From positions 13,632,882 to 13,696,881 of the forward strand of contig CM049317.1 in assembly GCA_026874595.1 (NCBI GenBank): a stretch of DNA of 64,000 nucleotides, written 5' to 3'. This stretch comes from Sipunculus nudus (lineage: Eukaryota > Annelida > Sipuncula > Golfingiida > Sipunculidae). Shown one piece after another: positions 50,959 through 62,664 of this stretch. How positions within the stretch are numbered: position 1 is the first letter of the stretch; every line of letters starts with the position of its first letter. The notes under the pieces were generated by a model. That model was not told the DNA's origin. It made no database searches and was given only the letters and a program-made list of their open reading frames with translations. The position numbers were made by a program, and so were the translations under genes.

Positions 50959-51333
50959 TATTCAGATATCTGTTGTCTTGTAATGGACCCTTCATGAAAA
51001 AAAGTCAGAAAACACTGATTCCACAACACACAGACTGTTCATTTTGTTGTTATCCATATGTTTTTAACATTTTTGGGAGGGCCCCCCCCCTCCCTAATTA
51101 TCCAGACACATTCAGTTAAGGACAGTTAATGGTGGTTCAGACCAAACTGAGTTTTGCAAAGGGCGTTTTGTAACTAGTGACATTTTAACTTCCACACATA
51201 TGAAACCAACCATCTTATGGTTTGTATGGTTTCTTCTGTTTGTCAACTTTGGTGCAGGTAAATATTGACTAACAAACTTATACATTTATCACAAAGTCAT
51301 TTTAATTAGTTTTCTTAACAGGGATTACCTACA

Positions 51334-51340
<7 letters not shown>

Positions 51341-51373
<33 letters not shown>
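51341..51373. repeat. (AT)16 microsatellite
   Basis: A perfect run of alternating A and T, self-complementary. Confidence 0.95.
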
Positions 51374-51375
<2 letters not shown>

Positions 51376-53000
51376 GCTGAATAAACAAGAAAACTCATAA
51401 ATTCCACAGTAAAGGTATGTGTATAGCCGGCTTTAAAAGGTAAACATGAAGATGATATAAAACCATATGTTCATTGGTGAAAATTACACATTCATTTAGA
51501 ATGTATTTACATACTGTATGGTGTTTGTTAATTTTTGTTGCAGTTAAAGAGCCAGGTTTCTATCAGTTGATAAGTATTATTAAGTATTAATTAAGATTAA
51601 AGGACATATAAATATTGTTTTACCATTACAAATCCTGAAACATTTTATACATACATCTTGGTAAATATCTGACAAAAGTTATCACTGGTCAACAAAGAAT
51701 TTTTGGACTCTAATAACTTGGCAACAACATAGGAAATGGGGAAAATTCTAGATTTTCCTGAATTTTTTCCAGTGTTATAAATAAAGAAAATTGCATTGCA
51801 TTAATTAAGTCTTTATGAGAATATCAGAAAGTGCATATCATAAAATTAATCTTTGTTTTAGCCACATCAGCTCAAGATTTGAATTTTCTTTCCATATCCA
51901 ACATGAATGATAATACCAAATTTCTCAACTAGATGTCTCAACCAGTGGTTGTTCATAACCTGTACTCCAAGGACATTTACAAAATGGGGAAAAATGTCTT
52001 CTTTATTCACATCCAGAAAAAATATAAAATTTGACAACCCACTCTTTAGCTGAAGGCTTATCTGCCCACAGACTTATATACAATTATTGCAATTTCATCA
52101 ATAAGTTTTTTGCCTTCTTGAAGCTAGTAAAAACAGGGAGACTGATAGACACGTGAGCAGGTCACGTTTATCCAACTAGGTGGGTGGAGCTAACTAATCA
52201 TACTTAAAATATGTTCTCCTTGACATACACTCGTATCTCATGTCATGAATAATACGGATAGTCCAGTTTATTAAACATATTGTTTGTATCTGATTAATTT
52301 TCTTGAGGGTTATTTTCATCCCACCCCCACCTAGAGAAGCATTCAGATTAAACCATTTAACATTTTCTCAAAGTTATTTCTTAACCACACGTGTTTAGAG
52401 TTTTTCCACTGAACTGGAGATAATTGATCACTATACATAGTGCCACTGGTAATATACAAAAAAATGTTCAGATTCTGTTGACGTTTCACCTTTGTCCAGC
52501 GGAATACAATCAGTTTATTTAATTTTATGTGTTGGTGGACTCGCAGCCACTGAGATAATCTGTTGTCATGGCAACCATTGTGGGAGATGAAGAACTAATC
52601 AGTGAGTGGCAGGTACTGATTGTACTGTATTAGTTGTCACGTTTTGGAGTAAACAGAAATAAACTGATTTCCTTGACGCCCTGTTAAACCAGAATGCTGA
52701 ACTTTTTGATTTGATGGATTCCAGTGAGTTTGACTAGAACACTTTTTAGACTTAATACAGGACTTACTGTAACATGGGATTTTAAGTAGCAGATGAGTCA
52801 GTTCCTGAAATATGGGTTTCCTTCAGTGTTTGTTTGTTAAACTTAAGTAATACAAAACGTTTCCAAGATTTATACTTATCAGATGCTGATCTTGTAAAAT
52901 GGAACTTGCTGGAGTAAATATTGTTAGGCAGAAATACTGCTGTATTTATCAATAGGAATATCAAAACAGGAAAACTTCAATTGGGCACACATGGGTACTT

Positions 53001-53108
53001 CTCTATTACAGACACCTCTGTAACAGACACTCTCTGTTAAGAGCATCCCTCTATTACAGACACCTCTGTAACAGACACTCTCTGTTAAGAGCATCCCTCT
53101 ATTACAGA
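53001..53108. repeat. 48-bp tandem duplication (2.2 copies)
   Basis: CTCTATTACAGACACCTCTG starts copies at 53001, 53049 and 53097 (the last partial), each continuing with TAACAGACACTCTCTGTTAA. The copies are identical, so the duplication is recent. On the other strand the words (TGTCTGTAATAGAG) resemble the core of the 34-36.8 kb array, TGTCCATAATAGAG. Confidence 0.85.
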
Positions 53109-54287
53109 ATTACACATGGATCCCCCAGCACATATGTTGCCAGTTCCCTAGGTTGCTCCCCTTAACGTACATGCATAATGTTCAAACATTTTACTCATTT
53201 GTGTGTAATTTTAAATGTGTTTATGTGTAAACGTATATGTGTGTGTATATATATATGTATGTTTGTGTATATATATGTATATGTGTGTGTATTTTTTTTA
53301 TTACACATGTATTTGTTTTGTAGAATTTGTACTTATGTGAAGTTCGAGGAGAAGGATTAATATAGGGCGAAGCCCCGTTTTCTGATCCTCATTGCTTTTT
53401 CTGCAATAAAATATTCTTTTAACCAAAATTATTGATATACCACTTGTATATAAAAAGTATAGGTCTGCAGGTTTTCTCAGGTATAGCTGGTCTTAATCTC
53501 CAGTCAGTTCGGCTGAATTTTAAGGCCAGGATTGTGTATTACTGTTTATACCATTTCATAATTGGGATATAATCAGAGAACCAAGTGGTCATATATATTC
53601 TGCTGTTTATTGGAAGGCTTTTAGCTTTGCAAAGAGTGGACAATGTTGTGTTTCTAAGTGATGTAAATAGCAATGTGTGAGTGATAATAATCTTTATTAC
53701 CGGTAACTTGCTGAAACATGTAAATTCTAAGGTGTATAAACCTTAAACAGAATTGTTGTGTAGTCACTGAAAGTCCTAAGTCTGGTGTTTTAGTCTTTTA
53801 CTCACCATGACAACATGACTTTTAACGCTTTATAATATATACTGAAAGGGTCAGATCAAAATATTTGTGGTACTGGGTGGTAATTTTTTACATCGGAGGT
53901 ATGTATGGTCATGTTTTATTTTCTAAATAATGAAGAAAAAATGTTACACAAAATTTGTAGTGGCTAAGTTGGTGCAGAAGAACTGAAGTTTGAAGCAGTT
54001 TCAGCTTATTTTCCACTGTAAAGCTGAAGTGACAGATGGAGAGACAAACTTTCCTATTAGAAACCAGCCTTGTAATAAATAACACTCATGAATACATGCA
54101 AGTAAACTGTGAACGGAATATTTATTATTTTTCCCAGCAGAATAACATCATTTTTTGTTTTACCTGGAGGAAAATAACAGTATGACAAGCAAATGAAAAT
54201 GAAAAAGTACTGTTAGAAATGGCATGCTTATACTAGAATTGATCTGAACCTTATAGAAAAATTGTACTTCCGTCTCAGTGTCTTCAG

Positions 54288-54750
54288 TTAAAGGTGCCCA
54301 TTCACTGGCTTTTGGAAACAATTGTATGTGATTTCTGGCTTCTTCTGTGTATATAATAATAATCTAAAGGTAATTTTGGTTTTGAAAAGTTCTTATAATG
54401 CCTTCCTGAAGGATGTATGAACTTGTTTCTCAACAACCTGTTTGTAAACACAGCAATGTTGACAAACAGGAAAACATTTGACTATGTAAGGTGGTAGGTT
54501 GCAAATATGCACATGTAGAAAGGTTTCTTGTTGCAAAATGCCATTTGCAAAGTTCAGACTTATCTGACTTGCTGCCAGATGCCCTTGTTGACTTTTTTTT
54601 GTGCCTCCACATATTATAAACACGTTTATATAAACAAAACAAGCAGCCTGTGTGCAGTGATATCCACCTTTTCCGGCCTATTTTTTTATAAAACCTCCAA
54701 GGGACTGTCTTAAGTTTATAAAGGTCAGATAGGTGATTAGGCCCCTTTAT
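54288..54750 (+). mobile_element. ~460-bp MITE-like element, copy 2
   Basis: Homologous throughout to 36891-37359 in the same orientation. The left end TTAAAGGTGCCCATTCAC and the complement of the right end TAAAGGGGCCTAATCACC are imperfect inverted repeats, better matched than in copy 1. The interior frames differ between copies, so there is no conserved protein. The two copies sit in different introns of DARS1. Confidence 0.72.
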
Positions 54751-55212
54751 TTAAATTGACATCTTCTACATGTTACATTTGACCATTGTAATACTACCAG
54801 CTTGAGACAATAAGACAACAACAACATCATTCATCCATACTTGCTGTGTGACAATCATAAGAACTAGGAATTTCAAACATGGCAGCTTCTGACAGGAAAA
54901 GTAAAATTAGGTCATTGAGACCTACATTATCTGAATTATCAGACAACAATACAGGTTTGCAGTCATCAGAAAAGTTCAGTGGATAAATCTAATAAAGCCC
55001 TAGATTTTCAGTGAAGTCTGCATTGAATGTGATGAAATTGGGTATGCTTTATTGTTAGTCCTCAAGAGTTTTAAACTGCTGCACAAGACATGTGACACCA
55101 TAATAATTTTAAATGTTTATTATAAATGATAAATATTTTTTTTGCAGCAGGGTGCACTCTGTAAACATGGTTTAGTCTGTGTTACTTTAATATTTTTGGG
55201 TATTTTTTGCAG

Positions 55213-55390
55213 CAACAAGATGCGGCAGCACCAGAAGATGACTATGCAAAAGATTGCTATGGTGACATGCCCCTCATCCAGTCCCACAATCCTCCTGACA
55301 GGAAGCTGGAGAAAATCAAAGACCTGACAGGAGAAAATGCTGGCCGATCAGTGTGGATCAGGGCGAGAGTGCACACCAGTAGGAGCAAAG
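55213..55390 (+). CDS. DARS1: Aspartyl-tRNA synthetase, cytosolic: exon 3
   Basis: A 178-base exon between a strong acceptor (TATTTTTTGCAG) and the donor AAG then GTAGGT. The peptide opens QQDAAAPEDDYAKDCYGDMP, continues LIQSHNPPDR and DLTGENAGRSVWIRARVHTS, and ends RSK. DYAKxxYG, the xxIQS segment and the V-W-x-R-A-R-V-H-T-S-R motif are hallmarks of cytosolic AspRS. The last is the first strands of the OB-fold that reads the tRNA-Asp anticodon. It leaves one base over (phase 1), completing a glycine codon with exon 4. Oddly, the last 38 bases of this exon plus the first four intron bases are repeated ~165 times in the intron that follows. Confidence 0.95.
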
Positions 55391-58300
55391 GTAGGTAGAT
55401 CTGGGCCAGGGTGCACACCAGTAGGAGCATAGGTAGATAGATCAGAATCAGGGTGTACACCAGTAGGAGTAACGGTAGACAGATCTGGGCCAGGGTGCAC
55501 ACCAGTGGGAGTAAAGGTAGGTGGATCAGGGCCAGGGTGCACCCCAGTAGGGTAAAGGTAGGTGGATCAGGGCCAGGGTGCACACCAGTAGGATTGAAGG
55601 TAATTGGACCAGGGCCAGGGTGCACACCAGTAGGAGTAAAGGTAGGTAGATCTGGGCCAGGGTGCACACCAGTGGGAGTAAAGGAAGATGGATCAGGGCC
55701 AAGGTGCACACCAGTAGGAGTAAAGGTAGGTAGATCTGGGCCAAGGTGCACACCAGTAGGAGTAATTGTAGGTGGATCAGGTCCAGGGTGCACATCAGGA
55801 GTAATGGTAGCTGGATCAGGGATAGGATGCACATTAGTAGGAGTAATGGTAGGTGGATCAGGTCCACGGTACATACCAGTAGGACTAAATATAGGTGGAT
55901 CAGGGCCAGAGGGCACACCAGTAAAAGTAAAAGTAGGTGGATCAGGGCTATGGTAACACCAGTAGGAGCAATGGTAGGTGGATCAGATCAAAGGTACACA
56001 CAAGTTAAAGTAAAAGTAGGTGGATCAGGGTCAGAGTACACACAAGTAGGTGTAATGGTAGGTGGATCAGGTCCAGTGTACACACCAGTAAAAGTAGGTG
56101 GATTAGGGCCAGAGGGCACACCAATAGGTGTAATGGTAGGTGGATCAGGTCCAGGGTACACACCAGTAAAAGTAAAAGTAGGTGGATCAGGTCCAGGGTA
56201 CACACCAGTAGGTGTAATGGTAGGTGGATCAGGTCCAGGGTACACACAAGTAAAAGTAGGTGGATCAGGGTCAGGGTACACACAAGTAAAAGTAAAAGTA
56301 GGTGGGTCGGGGTACACACCAGTAGGTGTAATGGTAGGTTGATCAGGGCCAGGGTACACACCAGTAAAAGTAAAAGTAGGTGGATCAGGTCCAGGGTACA
56401 CACAAGTAAAAGTAAAAGTAGGTGGATCAGGGTCAGGGTACACACCAGTAGGTGTAATGGTAGGTGGATCAGGGCCAGGGTACACACCAGTAAAAGTAAA
56501 AGTAGGTGGATCTGGGTCAGGGTACACACAAGTAAAAGTAAAAGTAGGTGGATCAGGGTCAGGGTACACACCAGTAGGTGTAATGGTAGGTTGATCAGGG
56601 CCAGGGTACACACCAGTAAAAGTAAAAGTAGGTGGATCAGGTCCAGGGTACACAACAGTAAAAGTAAAAGTAGGTGGATCAGGTCCAGGGTACACACCAG
56701 TAAAAGTAAAAGTAGGTGGATCAGGGTCAGGGTACACACCAGTAGGTGTAATGGTAGGTGGATCAGATCAAGGGTACACACAAGTAAAAGTAAAAGAAGG
56801 TGGATCAGGTCCAGGGTACACACCAGTAAAAGTAAAAGTAGGTGGATCAGGGTCAGGGTACACACCAGTAGGTGTAATGGTAGGTAAATCAGGGCCAGGG
56901 TACACACCAGTAAAAGTAAAAGTAGGTGGATCAGGGTCAGGGTACACACCAGTAGGTGTAATGGTAGGTGAATCAGGGTCAGGGTACACACCAGTAAAAG
57001 TAAAAGTAGGTGGATCAGGGTCAGGGTACACACCAGTAGGTGTAATGGTAGGTGAATCAGATCAAGGGTACACACAAGTAAAAGTAAAAGTAGGTGGATC
57101 AGGGTCAGGGTACACACCAGTAGGTGTAATGGTAGGTGAATCAGGGCCAGGGTGCACACAAGTAAAAGTAAAAGTAGGTGGATCAGGTCCAGGGTACACA
57201 CCAGTAGGTGTAATTGTAGGTGAATCAGATCAAGGGTACACACAAGTAAAAGTAAAAGTAGGTGGATCAGGTCCAGGGTACACACCAGTAGGTGTAATGG
57301 TAGGTGAATCAGGGCCAGGGTGCACACAAGTAAAAGTAAAAGTAGGTGGATCAGGTCCAGGGTACACACCAGTAAAAGTAAAAGTAGGTGGATCAGGTCC
57401 AGGGTACACACCAGTAGGTGTTATGATAGGTGGATCAGGTCCAGGGTACACACCAGTAAAAGTAAAAGTAGGTGGATCAGGTCCAGGGTACACACCAGTA
57501 GGTGTTATGATAGGTGAATCAGATCAAGGGTACACACAAGTAAAAGTAAAAGTAGGTGGATCAGGTCCAGGGTACACACCAGTAAAAGTAAAAGTAGGTG
57601 GATCAGGTCCAGGGTACACACCAGTAGGTGTAATGGTAGGTGAATCAGGGCCAGGGTGGACACCAGTAAAAGTAAAAGTAGGTGGATCAGGTCCAGGGTA
57701 CACACCAGTAAAAGTAAAAGTAGGTGGATCAGGTCCAGGGTACACACCAGTAGGTGTTATGATAGTTGGATCAGGTCCAGGGTACACACCAGTAAAAGTA
57801 AAAGTAGGTGGATCAGGTCCAGGGTACACACCAGTAAAAGTAAAAGTAGGTGGATCAGGTCCAGGGTACACACCAGTAGGTGTAATGGTAGGTGAATCAG
57901 GGCCAGGGTGGACACCAGTAAAAGTAAAAGTAGGTGGATCAGGTCCAGGGTACACACCAGTAAAAGTAAAAGTAGGTGGATCAGGTCCAGGGTACACACC
58001 AGTAAAAGTAAAAGTAGGTGGATCAGGGTCAGGGTACACACCAGTAGGTGTAATGGTAGGTGAATCAGGGCCAGGGTGCACACCAGTAAAAGTAAAAGTA
58101 GGTGGATCAGGGTCAGGGTACACACCAGTAAAAGTAAAAGTAGGTGGATCTGGGTCATGGTACACACCAGTAGGTGTAATGGTAGGTGAATCAGGGCCAG
58201 GGTACACACCAGTAAAAGTAAAAGTAGGTGGATTAGGGCCAGAGGGCACACCAGTAGGTGTAATGGTAGGTGGATCAGATCAAGGGTACACACACAAGTA

Positions 58301-61300
58301 AAATTAAAAGTAGGTGGATTAGGGCCAGAGGGCACACCAATAGGTGTAATGGTAGGTGAATCAGGGCCAGGGTGCACACCAGTAAAAGTAAAAGTAGGTG
58401 GATCAGGGTCAGGGTACACACCAGTAAAAGTAAAAGTAGGTGGATCAGGGTCAGGGTACACACCAGTAGGTGTAATGGTAGGTGAATCAGGGCCAGGGTG
58501 CACACCAGTAAAAGTAAAAGTAGGTGGATCAGGGTCAGGGTACACACCAGTAGGTGTAATGGTAGGTGAATCAGGGTCAGGGTACACACCAGTAAAAGTA
58601 AAAGTAGGTGGATCAGGGTCAGGGTACACACCAGTAGGAGTAAAGGTAGGTAGATCTGGGCCAGGGTGCACACCAGTGGGAGTAAAGGAAGGTGGATCAG
58701 GGCCAAGGTGCACACCAGTAGGAGTAAAGGTAGGTAGATCTGGGCCAAGGTGCACACCAGTAGGAGTAATTGTAGGTGGATCAGGTCCAGGGTGCACATC
58801 AGGAGTAATGGTAGCTGGATCAGGGATAGGATGCACATCAGTAGGAGTAATGGTAGGTGGATCAGGTCCACGGTACATACCAGTAGGACTAAATATAGGT
58901 GGATCAGGGCCAGAGGGCACACCAGTAAAAGTAAAAGTAGGTGGATCAGGGCTATGGTAACACCAGTAGGAGCAATGGTAGGTGGATCAGATCAAAGGTA
59001 CACACAAGTTAAAGTAAAAGTAGGTGGATCAGGGTCAGAGTACACACAAGTAGGTGTAATGGTAGGTGGATCAGGTCCAGTGTACACACCAGTAAAAGTA
59101 GGTGGATTAGGGCCAGAGGGCACACCAATAGGTGTAATGGTAGGTGGATCAGGTCCAGGGTACACACCAGTAAAAGTAAAAGTAGGTGGATCAGGTCCAG
59201 GGTACACACCAGTAGGTGTAATGGTAGGTGGATCAGGTCCAGGGTACACACAAGTAAAAGTAGGTGGATCAGGGTCAGGGTACACACAAGTAAAAGTAAA
59301 AGTAGGTGGGTCAGGGTACACACCAGTAGGTGTAATGGTAGGTTGATCAGGGCCAGGGTACACACCAGTAAAAGTAAAAGTAGGTGGATCAGGTCCAGGG
59401 TACACACAAGTAAAAGTAAAAGTAGGTGGATCAGGGTCAGGGAACACACCAGTAGGTGTAATGGTAGGTGGATCAGGGCCAGGGTACACACCAGTAAAAG
59501 TAAAAGTAGGTGGATCTGGGTCAGGGTACACACAAGTAAAAGTAAAAGTAGGTGGATCAGGGTCAGGGTACACACCAGTAGGTGTAATGGTAGGTTGATC
59601 AGGGCCAGGGTACACACCAGTAAAAGTAAAAGTAGGTGGATCAGGTCCAGGGTACACAACAGTAAAAGTAAAAGTAGGTGGATCAGGTCCAGGGTACACA
59701 CCAGTAAAAGTAAAAGTAGGTGGATCAGGGTCAGGGTACACACCAGTAGGTGTAATGGTAGGTGGATCAGATCAAGGGTACACACAAGTAAAAATAAAAG
59801 AAGGTGGATCAGGTCCAGGGTACACACCAGTAAAAGTAAAAGTAGGTGGATCAGGGTCAGGGTACACACCAGTAGGTGTAATGGTAGGTAAATCAGGGCC
59901 AGGGTACACACCAGTAAAAGTAAAAGTAGGTGGATCAGGGTCAGGGTACACACCAGTAGGTGTAATGGTAGGTGAATCAGGGTCAGGGTACACACCAGTA
60001 AAAGTAAAAGTAGGTGGATCAGGGTCAGGGTACACACCAGTAGGTGTAATGGTAGGTGAATCAGATCAAGGGTACACACAAGTAAAAGTAAAAGTAGGTG
60101 GATCAGGGTCAGGGTACACACCAGTAGGTGTAATGGTAGGTGAATCAGGGCCAGGGTGCACACAAGTAAAAGTAAAAGTAGGTGGATCAGGTCCAGGGTA
60201 CACACCAGTAGGTGTAATTGTAGGTGAATCAGATCAAGGGTACACACAAGTAAAAGTAAAAGTAGGTGGATCAGGTCCAGGGTACACACCAGTAGGTGTA
60301 ATGGTAGGTGAATCAGGGCCAGGGTGCACACAAGTAAAAGTAAAAGTAGGTGGATCAGGTCCAGGGTACACACCAGTAAAAGTAAAAGTAGGTGGATCAG
60401 GTCCAGGGTACACACCAGTAGGTGTTATGATAGGTGGATCAGGTCCAGGGTACACACCAGTAAAAGTAAAAGTAGGTGGATCAGGTCCAGGGTACACACC
60501 AGTAGGTGTTATGATAGGTGAATCAGATCAAGGGTACACACAAGTAAAAGTAAAAGTAGGTGGATCAGGTCCAGGGTACACACCAGTAAAAGTAAAAGTA
60601 GGTGGATCAGGTCCAGGGTACACACCAGTAGGTGTAATGGTAGGTGAATCAGGGCCAGGGTGGACACCAGTAAAAGTAAAAGTAGGTGGATCAGGTCCAG
60701 GGTACACACCAGTAAAAGTAAAAGTAGGTGGATCAGGTCCAGGGTACACACCAGTAGGTGTTATGATAGTTGGATCAGGTCCAGGGTACACACCAGTAAA
60801 AGTAAAAGTAGGTGGATCAGGTCCAGGGTACACACCAGTAAAAGTAAAAGTAGGTGGATCAGGTCCAGGGTACACACCAGTAGGTGTAATGGTAGGTGAA
60901 TCAGGGCCAGGGTGGACACCAGTAAAAGTAAAAGTAGGTGGATCAGGTCCAGGGTACACACCAGTAAAATTAAAAGTAGGTGGATCAGGTCCAGGGTACA
61001 CACCAGTAGGTGTTATGATAGTTTGATCAGGTCCAGGGTACACACCAGTAAAAGTAAAAGTAGGTGGATCAGGTCCAGGGTACACACCAGTAAAAGTAAA
61101 AGTAGGTGGATCAGGGTCAGGGTACACACCAGTAGGTGTAATGGTAGGTGAATCAGGGCCAGGGTGCACACCAGTAAAAGTAAAAGTAGGTGGATCAGGG
61201 TCAGGGTACACACCAGTAAAAGTAAAAGTAGGTGGATCTGGGTCATGGTACACACCAGTAGGTGTAATGGTAGGTGAATCAGGGCCAGGGTACACACCAG

Positions 61301-62310
61301 TAAAAGTAAAAGTAGGTGGATTAGGGCCAGAGGGCACACCAGTAGGTGTAATGGTAGGTGGATCAGATCAAGGGTACACACACAAGTAAAATTAAAAGTA
61401 GGTGGATTAGGGCCAGAGGGCACACCAATAGGTGTAATGGTAGGTGAATCAGGGCCAGGGTGCACACCAGTAAAAGTAAAAGTAGGTGGATCAGGGTCAG
61501 GGTACACACCAGTAAAAGTAAAAGTAGGTGGATCAGGGTCAGGGTACACACCAGTAGGTGTAATGGTAGGTGAATCAGGGCCAGGGTGCACACCAGTAAA
61601 AGTAAAAGTAGGTGGATCAGGGTCAGGGTACACACCAGTAGGTGTAATGGTAGGTGGATCAGGTCCAGGGTACACACAAGTAAAAGTAAAAATAAGGGAT
61701 CAGGGCCAGGGTGAATGCCAGTTAAAGTAAAAGTAGGTGGATCAGGGTCAGGGTACACACCAGTAGGTGTAATGGTAGGTCGATCAGGGCCAGGGTACAT
61801 ACCAGTAGGACTTAATATAGGTGGATCAGGGCCAGAGGGCACACCAGTAGGAGCAATGGTAGGTGGATCAGGTCCAGGGTACACACAAGTAAAAGTAAAA
61901 GTAGGTGGATCTGGGCCAGGGTACACACCAGTAAAAGTAAAAGTAGATGGACCAGGGGCAGGGTGCACACCAGTAGGGGTTATGGTAGGTGGCTCAGGGC
62001 CAGGTTGCATACCAGTAAAAGAAAAAGTAGCTAGATCAGGGCCAGGATGCACATCAGTAAGGGTAATGGTAGGTGGATCAGGGCCAGGGTATATACCAGT
62101 AGGAGTAAATGTAGGTGGATCAGGGCCAGAGGACACAACAGTAGGAGTTATGGTAGGTGGATCAGGACCAGGATGCACACCAGTAGGAGTAAAGCCAGGG
62201 TGTATACTAGTAAAAGTAAAAATAAGGGATCAGGGCCAGGGTGCATGCCAGTTAAAGTAAAAGTAGGTGGATCAGGGCCATGGTGTACATGAGAAGAAAC
62301 AAAGGTAGAG
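55391..62310 (+). repeat. 42-bp minisatellite seeded by exon 3 and its splice donor
   Basis: About 165 tandem units of 42 bp start at the first base of DARS1 intron 3. Near the exon a unit reads GTGGATCAGGGCCAGGGTGC, then ACACCAGTAGGAGTAAAGGTAG. Unit zero, 55353-55394, is 38 bases of exon 3 plus GTAG of the intron, and differs from that consensus at only three positions. Central units are altered to GTACACACCAGTAAAAGTAAAA or GTACACACCAGTAGGTGTAATG. Units at the far right (61.8-62.25 kb) are again diverse and closer to the exon form. A block of about 3004 bp is itself duplicated (about 55.62-58.63 and 58.63-61.72 kb). All frames stay open because 42 is 14 codons; none is a gene. Confidence 0.95.
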
Positions 62311-62664
62311 TCTTTGTAGGATTAGTAAACTAAAATCATAGTTGTAGGTAATATCTTTATTTCATACATGTGTATCTTTTGCATACAAATTTCTCCTGTT
62401 GTCATTTTAAATATAAATGGTGTCACAAAGAATTAAGTGCTGCTGACTGTCAGTGTTAGTGGCCTGGTAACAGGATTCATCTTTCAGGGTAGGGTTTCAG
62501 ATGTGGCCAGGAAGTCTTGCTTTGAATGTTGGTTCTTGCTGCAATAGGGTGGTGACCATAAGCACTTCCACTGTACTATGAAGATTGATCAACTGCTTTA
62601 GTTACATAACATGTACCTGTCTTTGTTAAAAGATAAGATGGGATATATAGAAAGTATGTACGAG
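62311..62664 (+). other. DARS1 intron 3, unique spacer
   Basis: Non-coding sequence between the 42-bp array and the foldback-type element. Nothing recognised. Confidence 0.45.

Larger units (their letters stand above)
50971..54287 (+). other. DARS1 intron 2 segment
   Basis: Non-coding. Contains an (AT)16 microsatellite at 51341-51373 and a TATG/TGTATA-rich patch at 53235-53290, plus the 48-bp duplication at 53001-53108 listed separately. Confidence 0.45.

Noticed and set aside
55453..62260. Long open frames of up to 516 codons in the 42-bp array, both strands
   Set aside because: The unit is 14 codons long, so any frame without a stop stays open. The peptides are 14-residue repeats with no start context or splice support, and they open on both strands at once.
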